From NCBI GenBank assembly GCA_964580105.1, contig CAZOJJ010000013.1, positions 1 to 62,533 on the forward strand: a stretch of DNA of 62,533 bases, read 5' to 3'. Below are positions 27,289 through 34,999 of this stretch, in pieces; positions within the stretch are counted from its first letter, which is position 1, and every line of letters begins with the position of its first letter. The DNA comes from CAZOJJ01 sp964580105. GTDB lineage: Bacteria > Bacteroidota > Rhodothermia > Rhodothermales > Rubricoccaceae. Below the pieces are notes generated by a model. It searched no databases, was not told the DNA's origin, and saw nothing but the letters and a program-made list of their open reading frames with translations. The position numbers and the translations under genes were made by a program.

Positions 27289-28674
27289 TCAGTCCCGGCC
27301 CGGGATTCCCGGCTCGGTCATCGAGCGGACGTCGAGCACGTCGTCGAGGCGGTCCTCCGGGACGAGGTCCATCTCGCGCAGCACGTCGCGGACGGAGCGG
27401 CCCTCGGCGGCGGCCCGCTTCGCCACCTTCGCGGCGGCGTCGTAGCCGATCTCGGCGTTGAGCGCCGTGGCGATGGACGGGTTCTTCTCCAGGAGCTCGC
27501 GGCAGCGCTCGCGGTTGGCCTCGATGCCGTCGAGGCAGCGCGTGCGGAAGGCGTCGCATCCGCCCGCCAGGATCGCGATGCTCTCCAGCATGGCGTGGGC
27601 CATCACCGGCATCATCACGTTGAGCTCGAAGTTGCCGTGCTGCCCGCCGACCGTGATCGTCGTGGCGTTGCCCATGACGCGGGCGCACACCATCATCAGC
27701 GCCTCGCTCATGACCGGGTTGACCTTGCCCGGCATGATGGACGAGCCCGGCTGGATGGCCGGAAGCTGGATCTCGCCGAGGCCGCTCGTCGGGCCCGAGC
27801 CCATCCAGCGGATGTCGTTGGCGATCTTCATCAGGCTCACGGCCAGCGTGGTGAGGGCGCCGGCGGCGCTCACGTAGGCGTCCTTCGCGGCCTGCGCCTC
27901 GACGTGGTCGTCGGCCTCGCGGAACGAGACGCCGGTCATCTCCGCGATGTAGGCGATCGTCTTGGCCGGGAAGTCCACCGGCCGGTTGATGCCGGTGCCG
28001 ACGGCGGTGCCGCCGAGGGCCAGCTCGGCCAGCTCTTCGCTCGCCCGGCGCACGCGCTCGATCCCCTTGCGGACCTGCGTGGCGTAGCCGCCGAACTCCT
28101 GCCCGAGGCGGACGGGCGTGGCGTCCATGAGGTGCGTCCGCCCGCTCTTGACCACGTCGTCGAACTGCGCGGCCTTGGCCTCCAGGCTCGTCGCCAGCCG
28201 CTCCAGCGCCGGGGCCAGCTCGGCCTCGATGGCGACGCGGGCCGAGACGTGCATGGCCGTCGGGATCACGTCGTTGGACGACTGGCCCATGTTGACGTGG
28301 TCGTTCGGGTGCACCGCCGCCCCCAGCGCCCCGGAGGCGACGTGGGCGATGACCTCGTTGGCGTTCATGTTCGTCGAGGTGCCCGAGCCCGTCTGGAACA
28401 CGTCGAGCACGAACTGGGCGTCGAGGTCGCCCCGGCGGACGGCCTCGGCGGCGTCTCGGATGGCCCCGGCCATGTCGGCGTCGAGGAGGCCGAGTTCGGC
28501 ATTGGCGCGGGCGGCGGCGGCCTTGATGGTGCCGAGCGCCTCGATGAAGCGGCGCGGGAAGCGGAGGTCGGAGATGGGGAAGTTCTCCTTCGCGCGCTGG
28601 GTCTGGGCGCCGTAGAGGGCGTCGGCGGGGACGCGGACCTCGCCGAGGGAGTCGCGTTCGATGCGGTAGTCCAT
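27289..28674 (-). CDS. fumC: Class II fumarate hydratase
   Basis: A 461-aa member of the fumarase/aspartase superfamily, interconverting fumarate and L-malate in the TCA cycle. Signatures are the N-terminal RIERDSLGEVRVPADALYGA, SGTSTNMNANEVIA, HVNMGQSSNDVIPTAM and the superfamily motif GSSIMPGKVNP (catalytic Ser loop). The TxSGTSTNMN and HPNDHVN stretches favour fumarase over aspartase. ATG 28674 agrees with the family N-terminus; the upstream extension is repetitive. Its leader has degenerate 7-nt units (CGTCTAC, CGTCCAC, TGTCTAC) up to the ATG, mirroring the panC heptamers on the other strand. Confidence 0.96.
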   Translation of the reverse strand: MDYRIERDSLGEVRVPADALYGAQTQRAKENFPISDLRFPRRFIEALGTIKAAAARANAELGLLDADMAGAIRDAAEAVRRGDLDAQFVLDVFQTGSGTSTNMNANEVIAHVASGALGAAVHPNDHVNMGQSSNDVIPTAMHVSARVAIEAELAPALERLATSLEAKAAQFDDVVKSGRTHLMDATPVRLGQEFGGYATQVRKGIERVRRASEELAELALGGTAVGTGINRPVDFPAKTIAYIAEMTGVSFREADDHVEAQAAKDAYVSAAGALTTLAVSLMKIANDIRWMGSGPTSGLGEIQLPAIQPGSSIMPGKVNPVMSEALMMVCARVMGNATTITVGGQHGNFELNVMMPVMAHAMLESIAILAGGCDAFRTRCLDGIEANRERCRELLEKNPSIATALNAEIGYDAAAKVAKRAAAEGRSVRDVLREMDLVPEDRLDDVLDVRSMTEPGIPGRD

Positions 28675-28839
28675 GGAGGGCGGGTGGTAGACAGTGGACG
28701 GTAGACGGAGAGACCGGCAAGATCCGGCCGATGCAGGCACGCGGGAGGGGGCGGCGACCGGATCCACCGGGATTTCCACCGCGGGCGGCGGCCTCCCGGG
28801 ATTCTCACGGGCGGTTCGGGCTTCGATGGCGATCTTCCG

Positions 28840-28881
28840 TCCACCGTCCACCGTCCACCGTCCACCGTCCACCGTCCACCG
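28840..28881 (+). repeat. 7-bp tandem repeat, six perfect copies, before panC
   Basis: Unit TCCACCG repeats six times and ends 4 nt before the GTG start of panC. An in-frame ATG at 28826 lies upstream of the array. Three repeat units equal 21 nt, so translation through it would give PPSTVHR repeats. Confidence 0.95.
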
Positions 28882-28885
28882 AGCC

Positions 28886-29782
28886 GTGGAGCTGATCCAC
28901 ACCGTCGATGCCATGCAGGCCTGCGCCGACCGGGCGCGGGGAGCGGGCCGTCGTCTCGCGCTGGTACCGACGATGGGGGCGCTCCACGAGGGCCACCTCG
29001 CGCTCGTCCGCGCGGCGAAGGAGCGGGCCGACCACGTCACCGTCTCGGTCTTCGTCAACCCGACGCAGTTCGCGCCGGGCGAGGATTACGCGCGCTACCC
29101 CCGTACGCTCGACGCCGACCTCGCTGCGCTGGCGGCCGAGGGCGGCGTGGACGTCGTCTTCGCGCCCGGCGTGGAAGCGATGTACCCGTTCGGGCTTCCG
29201 CCCTTCACGACCGTACGGGTCCGCGACCTCGACCGGCGCCTCTGCGGGGCCTTTCGGCCCGGCCACTTCGAGGGGGTCGCGACGGTCGTGGCCAAGCTCT
29301 TCCTGGCCTGCCGCCCTCACCTCGCGGTGTTCGGGGAGAAGGACGCCCAGCAGCTGGCGATCCTCCGGCGGATGACGAAGGAGCTCGGCTTCGGCATCGA
29401 ACTCGTCGGCCACCCCATCGTGCGCGAGGCGGACGGGCTGGCGCTCTCGTCGCGCAACCGCTACCTCACGGCCGAAGAGCGCGCCCAGGCCGTCGTGCTC
29501 TCCCAGGCCCTCCGGGCCGTCCGTGAGCACGCCGAGGCGGGGGAACGCGACCCCCAGGCCCTCGTTGACGCGATGACGTCCGCCGTCGCCGAGGCGCCGC
29601 TGGCCCGGCTCCAGTACGCCGAGGTGGTGGACGCCGAAACCCTCCAGCCGGTCGACACGCTCGCGCCCGGCCGCTACCTCGCCGCCCTCGCCGTCTTCTT
29701 CGGCGCCACCCGCCTCATCGACAACACCACGCTAGAGATCGGGGAATCGGGGAATCGGGACCTCGGGCAAGCCGATGCCTGA
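28886..29782 (+). CDS. panC: Pantothenate synthetase (pantoate-beta-alanine ligase)
   Basis: A 298-aa enzyme that joins pantoate and beta-alanine using ATP. The HIGH-like motif is VPTMGALHEGHLALVRAA; others are VFVNPTQFAPGEDYARYP, FGEKDAQQLAILRRM and the KMSKS-equivalent ALSSRNRYL. GTG 28886 (VELIHTVDAMQ) fits the family; ATG 28826 would add a repeat-encoded 20-residue extension. The last ~12 residues (GESGNRDLGQADA) are encoded by an octad repeat and extend past the usual end. It is followed by panD, the supplier of beta-alanine. Confidence 0.96.
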   Translation: MELIHTVDAMQACADRARGAGRRLALVPTMGALHEGHLALVRAAKERADHVTVSVFVNPTQFAPGEDYARYPRTLDADLAALAAEGGVDVVFAPGVEAMYPFGLPPFTTVRVRDLDRRLCGAFRPGHFEGVATVVAKLFLACRPHLAVFGEKDAQQLAILRRMTKELGFGIELVGHPIVREADGLALSSRNRYLTAEERAQAVVLSQALRAVREHAEAGERDPQALVDAMTSAVAEAPLARLQYAEVVDAETLQPVDTLAPGRYLAALAVFFGATRLIDNTTLEIGESGNRDLGQADA

Positions 29783-29818
29783 GCCGATGGCTCGATCCAC
29801 CGATCCACCGATCGCCCG
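29743..29818 (+). repeat. Octad-phased repeat spanning the panC-panD junction
   Basis: Units GGAATCGG (29743-29758, inside panC) begin the element; CGATCCAC, CGATCCAC and CGATCGCC (29793-29816) finish it, 2 nt before the panD ATG. The two ends are inverted repeats at about 18 of 22 positions. The panC stop codon lies within the element. Confidence 0.7.
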
Positions 29819-30292
29819 ATGACCGTAACGCTCTTCAAAGGGAAGCTCCACCGCCTGACGGTGACCGAGGCCGACCTCTACTACGAGGGTTCCATCACCA
29901 TCGACGCGGAGCTGCTGGCGGCGGCGACGATCCTCCCGTACGAGAAGGTGCAGGTCGTCAACGTCAACAACGGCGCGCGGCTGGAGACGTACACGATCCC
30001 CGGCGAGGCCGGCTCGCGCGTGGTGTGCCTCAACGGGCCGGCCGCCCGCCTCTGCGCTCCCGGCGACGAAATCATCGTGATCGCCTACGCCGACATGACG
30101 CCCGAGGAGGCCCACGCCCACCGCCCCCGCGTCGTGCTGGTGAACAAGCGGAACGACCCCAAGGAAGTGCTCGACCTCGACGGCACGCCCATCTCCGAGC
30201 CCAACCGGCCCGGCGTGACCGACGCGGTGTCCGTCAGCGACCTCGATCACGCGGCCTGGGCGCCGGCCTGGCGCGGCGCACGCGGGCGCTGA
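29819..30292 (+). CDS. panD: Aspartate 1-decarboxylase proenzyme
   Basis: A 157-aa protein that makes beta-alanine from aspartate. It has FKGKLHRLTVTEADLYYEGS with Lys9 and the self-cleavage site Gly24-Ser25 that generates the pyruvoyl group, then NNGARLETYTIPGE, CLNGPAARLCAPGD and EIIVIAYADM. The core ends near residue 125; about 30 extra residues (SEPNRPGVTDAVSVSDLDHA onward) form a tail longer than in E. coli PanD (126 aa). It is adjacent to panC, so the beta-alanine/pantothenate steps are clustered. A threefold 18-bp repeat overlaps the stop codon and an intrinsic terminator follows. Confidence 0.96.
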   Translation: MTVTLFKGKLHRLTVTEADLYYEGSITIDAELLAAATILPYEKVQVVNVNNGARLETYTIPGEAGSRVVCLNGPAARLCAPGDEIIVIAYADMTPEEAHAHRPRVVLVNKRNDPKEVLDLDGTPISEPNRPGVTDAVSVSDLDHAAWAPAWRGARGR

Positions 30293-30341
30293 TGCGACGC
30301 TTCTCGCTGATGCGACGCTTCTCGCTGATGCGACGCTTCTC
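30288..30341 (+). repeat. 18-bp tandem repeat, three perfect copies, over the panD stop
   Basis: Unit GCTGATGCGACGCTTCTC starts 5 nt before the end of panD and includes its TGA stop (30290-30292). The repeats fill the space up to the terminator. Confidence 0.95.
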
Positions 30342-30345
30342 TTCG

Positions 30346-30375
30346 AGGCCACGCCCTTCCGGTGTGGCCTTTTTT
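30346..30375 (+). terminator. Intrinsic terminator of panC-panD
   Basis: A 10-bp stem (AGGCCACGCC / GGTGTGGCCT, one G-U pair) with loop CTTCC and a run of six T residues. It is the clearest terminator in the window. Confidence 0.92.
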
Positions 30376-30450
30376 CATGCCGCCTGAACGTCCCGTGCGT
30401 CCGCCTCGGCTAGCTTTTCGGCACGCTCGTCCGGGCCGTACCGCTGGCCC

Positions 30451-30507
30451 GGTCCTCCGGTCCTCCGATCCTCCGGTCCTCCGATCCTCCGATCCTCCGA
30501 TTCCGCG
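30451..30507 (+). repeat. Octad tandem repeat ending at the thiolase start codon
   Basis: Six 8-nt units of G(G/A)TCCTCC (30451-30498) and a seventh diverged unit run to 1 nt before ATG 30508. TAGCTTTTC at ~30410-30418 is a possible -7 box, which would make the repeat most of the 5-prime UTR. Confidence 0.9.
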
Positions 30508-31701
30508 ATGCCCACCTCCGTCCTCCTCTCCGCCGCGCGCACGCCCATCGGCTCCTTCGGCAAGGCGCTCGCGTCCGTTCCCGCGCCCCAGCTGGGCGCC
30601 ACCGCCATCCGAGGCGCGCTCGAGCGCGCGGGCGTCGCGCCCGAGGAGGTGGACGAGGTGCTCATGGGCTGCGTCGTCACGGCCGGCGTCGGCCAGGCCC
30701 CGGCACGGCAGGCCTCCATCTACGCGGGCATCCCGGACTCCGTGCCCTGCATGACGCTCAACAAGGTCTGCGGCTCGGGCATGAAGGCCGTCCTTCTTGC
30801 CGACCAGTCCATCCGCGCGGGCGACAACGCGGTCGTCGTCGCGGGCGGCATGGAGAACATGAGCCAGGCGCCGTTCCTCCTCGACAAGGCCCGCTACGGC
30901 TACGGCTACGGCAACGGCCAGCTCATCGACGCGCTCTTCCACGACGGCCTCCGCGACGCCTACGACGCCAACCCGATGGGCGTCGCGGCCGACCTCTGCG
31001 GCGACACCTGCAAGGTGCCGCGCGAGGCGCAGGACGCGTTCAGCATCGAGAGCTACAAGCGCGCGCAGGCCTCCGTCGAGAACGGCGCGTTCGCCGAGGA
31101 GATCGTGCCGGTGACGGTGAAGGGCCGCAAGGGCGACACCGTCGTCGAGAAGGACGAGGAGCCGTTCAACACGAACTTCGAGAAGATCCCGGCGCTGCGG
31201 CCGGTGTTCACCAAGGAGGGCACCGTCACCGCCGCCAACGCGAGCACCATCAACGACGGCGCCGCCGCGCTCGTCGTGGCCTCCGAGGACTGGGCGAAGG
31301 CCAACGGCAAGACGCCGCTGGCGCGGATCGTCGCCACGGCGCAGCACAGCCAGAAGCCGGTCGAGTTCACCACCGCCCCCATCGGCGCCATCGAGAAGGT
31401 GCTCGACAAGGCCGGCCTCACGCTCGGCGACATCGACCTGTTCGAGATCAACGAGGCGTTCGCCGTCGTGGCCCTCGCGGCGCAGAACCAGCTCGGCATC
31501 CCACACGACAAGCTCAACGTGCGCGGCGGCGCCGTGGCCGTCGGTCACCCCATCGGCGCCAGCGGCGCGCGCATCCTCACGACGCTCCTCTACGCCATGG
31601 CCGAGCGCGACGCGAAGCGCGGCCTGGCCGCCATCTGCATCGGCGGCGGCGAGGCCACGGCCATCATCGTGGAGCGAGGGACGGAAGGACCGAAGGACTG
31701 A
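30508..31701 (+). CDS. Acetyl-CoA acetyltransferase (thiolase)
   Basis: A 397-aa thiolase with the acylated Cys88 in NKVCGSGMKA, NEAF at 315-318, catalytic His347 in GHPIGASGAR and Cys377 in CIGGGEA. It condenses two acetyl-CoA to acetoacetyl-CoA or runs beta-oxidation in reverse. Length and motifs match biosynthetic-type (PhaA/AtoB) enzymes, but the direction cannot be fixed. The following gene is a 3-hydroxybutyryl-CoA dehydrogenase, which uses its product. The last residues (GTEGPKD) are encoded by an octad element that continues into the intergenic space. Confidence 0.95.
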   Translation: MPTSVLLSAARTPIGSFGKALASVPAPQLGATAIRGALERAGVAPEEVDEVLMGCVVTAGVGQAPARQASIYAGIPDSVPCMTLNKVCGSGMKAVLLADQSIRAGDNAVVVAGGMENMSQAPFLLDKARYGYGYGNGQLIDALFHDGLRDAYDANPMGVAADLCGDTCKVPREAQDAFSIESYKRAQASVENGAFAEEIVPVTVKGRKGDTVVEKDEEPFNTNFEKIPALRPVFTKEGTVTAANASTINDGAAALVVASEDWAKANGKTPLARIVATAQHSQKPVEFTTAPIGAIEKVLDKAGLTLGDIDLFEINEAFAVVALAAQNQLGIPHDKLNVRGGAVAVGHPIGASGARILTTLLYAMAERDAKRGLAAICIGGGEATAIIVERGTEGPKD

Positions 31702-31758
31702 AGGTTCGCCGCGTCGCCCTTTTACCCGCACTCCTCCACTCCCTCAGCCCCTCACTCC
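31671..31758 (+). repeat. Octad-phased R/Y element, thiolase to 3-hydroxyacyl-CoA dehydrogenase
   Basis: Eleven exact 8-nt steps fill 88 nt and end exactly at the ATG of the next gene (31759). The first four units are GGA-NN-G-A-(G/A) purine-rich and contain the thiolase stop; the last four are pyrimidine-rich with CACTCC cores. The outermost units pair 7 of 8. Confidence 0.85.
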
Positions 31759-32604
<846 letters not shown>

Positions 32605-32627
32605 ACCTCGTCCTTTCCGTCGAGTCT

Positions 32628-32655
32628 GTAGGGGCGGCGCATCGCGCCGCCCCTT
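32628..32655. repeat. GTAGGGGCG-family palindrome copy D
   Basis: An 11-bp perfect stem AGGGGCGGCGC (32630-32640) / complement (32644-32654) with loop ATC. The left tip is GTAGGGG as in other copies, the right tip has decayed to CCCCTTT. It starts 24 nt after the preceding stop codon. Confidence 0.75.
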
Positions 32656-32676
32656 TGCGTTTGCAGCCCTTCGTCC

Positions 32677-33450
32677 ATGCTCGTCTTCATTACGGGCGCC
32701 TCGGCCGGCATCGGCGAGGCCGCCGCCCGCCGCTTCGCCGCCGACGGCCACCGCGTCCTCCTCGCCGCCCGCTCGGCCGACCGGCTCCACGCCCTCGCCG
32801 CCGACCTCAACCGGGAGCACGCCGGGGACGTCGCCCGCGTCCTCCCGCTCGACGTCACCGAGGCGGGCGCCCACGAGCGCGCCCTCGGCGCCCTGCCGGC
32901 CGCGTGGCAGGCCATCGACGTGGCCGTGCTCAACGCCGGCCTCGCGCTCAACCTCGTGCCCGTCTGGGAGAACTCGGTCGAGGAGATCGACGCGATGGTG
33001 GACGTGAACCTCAAGGGCGTCTGCTACGGCATCCGCGCCGTCGTGCCGGGGATGCTGGCGCGCGGACGCGGGCACGTCGTCCTGATCGGCTCGACGGCCG
33101 GGCACGAGGCCTACCCCGGCGGCGCCGTCTACTGCGCCACGAAGCACGCCGTCCTCGCGCTGGCCGACGGCCTCAAGATGGACCTCCACGGCACGCCGCT
33201 CCGCGTCTCGGTCGTTTCTCCGGGGCTGACGGAAACGGAGTTCTCGCTCGTCCGCTTCCGCGGCGACGCCGAGCGTGCCGGTGCCGTCTACGCCGACACC
33301 CGCCCCCTCACGGCCGAGGACGTGGCGGACGCGATCAGCTATTGCGTCGAGGCGCCCGCGCACGTCAACGTGCAGGAGCTGCTGGTCCAGCCGCGCGTGC
33401 AGTCGGGCTCGAAGCTGGTCGTGCGGGGCGAGGCGGCGGCGGGCCTCTGA
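32677..33450 (+). CDS. Short-chain dehydrogenase/reductase (YdfG-like)
   Basis: A 257-aa classical SDR: cofactor motif TGASAGIG, AARSAD after the second strand (Arg suggests NADP preference), NAG at the fourth strand, catalytic Ser in LIGSTAGHEAYPGG and the YxxxK motif in YCATKHAV. SPGLTETEFSLVRFRGD resembles YdfG-type 3-hydroxy-acid (serine/malonic-semialdehyde) dehydrogenases, but the substrate is not established. It starts 22 nt after palindrome D and is followed after 3 nt by the Nudix gene. Confidence 0.88.
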   Translation: MLVFITGASAGIGEAAARRFAADGHRVLLAARSADRLHALAADLNREHAGDVARVLPLDVTEAGAHERALGALPAAWQAIDVAVLNAGLALNLVPVWENSVEEIDAMVDVNLKGVCYGIRAVVPGMLARGRGHVVLIGSTAGHEAYPGGAVYCATKHAVLALADGLKMDLHGTPLRVSVVSPGLTETEFSLVRFRGDAERAGAVYADTRPLTAEDVADAISYCVEAPAHVNVQELLVQPRVQSGSKLVVRGEAAAGL

Positions 33451-33453
33451 GTC

Positions 33454-34116
33454 ATGGTCCTCGCCGATCTCGTCCCGCGTCTTCGCGCCCGCCTCGGCGA
33501 CCCGCTGCCCGGCGTCGAGGCGCAGCGGCTCATGGCCCCGTACGCCGCCCGGACCGATCCGGCGATGATCTCCATCGAGGGCAAGGTGGCGCGCGAGGCG
33601 GCGACGCTCGTGCTGCTCTATCCCATCGAGGCGGACGAGGCCGCGCTCGTGCTCACCGTCCGCCAGCCGGGCCTGCGCGACCACAGCGGGCAGGTGTCCT
33701 TCCCCGGCGGGCGCATCGAGGCGGGCGAGACGCCCGAGGAGGCCGCGCTCCGCGAAGGCTACGAAGAAGTGGGGATCGACCCGGGCGCGCCGGTCGTTCT
33801 CGGCCGGCTGACGCCGCTCTACATCCCGCCGAGCCGGTTCTCCGTCTACCCCGTCGTCGCGGCGGTGGACGCGCGCCCGCCGTTCACGCCGCAGGAGGCC
33901 GAGGTGGCGGCGCTGCTGGAGGTGCCGCTCGCGCACCTGCTCGACCCCGCCTCGCGGCGCACGGCGGCACGGACCATCCGCGAGGTCGAGTACGAGGTGC
34001 CGCACTTCTGGGTGGACGGCCACGAGGTCTGGGGCGCCACGGGCATGATGCTCGCCGAACTCGTCGCCGTCCTGGCCGACCTCGACGCTCAGAGCGAGAC
34101 GGGCTCGATGCGGTAA
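33454..34116 (+). CDS. Nudix hydrolase of the CoA-pyrophosphatase (NudL) type
   Basis: A 220-aa Nudix protein. The Nudix box spans about residues 88-110, with GGRIEAGETPEEAALREGY then EEVGI. The preceding VRQPGLRDHSGQVSFPGG matches the UPF0035/NudL signature of coenzyme A pyrophosphatases, which cleave CoA into phosphopantetheine and ADP. It starts 3 nt after the SDR. Its last 28 nt overlap the 3-prime end of the convergent MBL-fold gene, so the two transcripts are complementary at their ends. Confidence 0.85.
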   Translation: MVLADLVPRLRARLGDPLPGVEAQRLMAPYAARTDPAMISIEGKVAREAATLVLLYPIEADEAALVLTVRQPGLRDHSGQVSFPGGRIEAGETPEEAALREGYEEVGIDPGAPVVLGRLTPLYIPPSRFSVYPVVAAVDARPPFTPQEAEVAALLEVPLAHLLDPASRRTAARTIREVEYEVPHFWVDGHEVWGATGMMLAELVAVLADLDAQSETGSMR

Positions 34117-34880
34117 CCGCCCTTCGGCCCGGCCGCCTCGACGAACGCGGCGTACGTGTCGGTGCCGTGGACGAACAGCAGCAGGTGGCCGTGCTCGGCC
34201 GCCTCGGCGGCGATCCGGGCCCGCTCGGCCTGGCTCCGCGCCGGGTCGAAGTCGTACTTGGCCTGGAAGCGGCGGTTGATCTGGTTCGCCGCCGGGAGCA
34301 CGTCGCCGCCGAAGACGGCCACCCGGCCGCCGGTGTGGAGGCGGAAGACCTGGTGATCCCGCGTGTGGCCGCCCGTGCGGACGTACTCGATCGCGTCCGT
34401 CAGCCAGCCGCTGCCCTCGACGGTCACGAGCTGGCCGGCGTGCTCGACGGCCGGGACGAACGCAGCGCGGGCCTCGTCGCTCTCCTCGCCGTAGGGCGCG
34501 TCGAGCTCGCCGCGCTGGACGACGTACTCGGCGTTGGGGAACGTCGGCCGCCACTCGCCCTGGACCGCGACGATGGCGCCGCCGGCGTGGTCGAAGTGGA
34601 GGTGCGAGAGGAGCACCTTCGTCACGTCCTCGCGCGCCACGCCGCGCCGGGCGAGCCCGTCGAGGAGGAAGTCCACGCCGCGCCCCTCGGCCCACGTCCC
34701 GAGGCCGGCGTCGAGCAGGCACACGTCCGACGGCGTGACGACGAGGAAGGGGCAGACGGAGACGAAGAGGGTGCCCTTCGGGAACGGCGCGCCTTCGGCG
34801 TGCGGCACGAACACCTTGTCGGCGCCGACGGTAAAGCGGCCCTCGGGGAGGGCGTGGATCTCGAACGCGCCGTAGGTCAA
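34089..34880 (-). CDS. MBL-fold metallo-hydrolase
   Basis: A 263-aa metallo-beta-lactamase-fold protein with zinc-binding LLSHLHFDHAGG, later ligands in TGGHTRDHQVFRL, GGDVLPA and FVHGTD. The start is set at TTG 34880 (LTYGAFEIHALPEGRF) because family members begin at this strand and a pyrimidine-rich octad leader ends right before it, exactly as at PhoH. ATG 34919 in the same frame would add MARTSPRPPPSPA, a translation of that leader. The substrate is unknown; relatives include lactonases and glyoxalase-II-like enzymes. It is co-directional with phoH. Confidence 0.8.
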   Translation of the reverse strand: MTYGAFEIHALPEGRFTVGADKVFVPHAEGAPFPKGTLFVSVCPFLVVTPSDVCLLDAGLGTWAEGRGVDFLLDGLARRGVAREDVTKVLLSHLHFDHAGGAIVAVQGEWRPTFPNAEYVVQRGELDAPYGEESDEARAAFVPAVEHAGQLVTVEGSGWLTDAIEYVRTGGHTRDHQVFRLHTGGRVAVFGGDVLPAANQINRRFQAKYDFDPARSQAERARIAAEAAEHGHLLLFVHGTDTYAAFVEAAGPKGGYRIEPVSL

Positions 34881-34881
34881 G

Positions 34882-34995
34882 GCCGGAGAAGGTGGAGGGC
34901 GTGGAGAGGTACGCGCCATTGCGCGCTCGGCTCACGCCCCGGCGTTTCTTCCCACACCCTCCATCTGCTTCCAGCCACTCGCTCCGGGCCCTCCG
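34882..34995 (-). repeat. Octad-phased R/Y element between phoH and the MBL-fold gene
   Basis: In the minus direction a purine-rich arm (units such as GAGGGTGT, GGAGCGAG) begins 5 nt after the phoH stop. A pyrimidine-rich arm (CGTACCTC, TCCACGCC, CTCCACCT) ends just before TTG 34880. The upstream ATG 34919 falls at the centre of the element. Confidence 0.6.
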
Positions 34996-34999
34996 GCCT

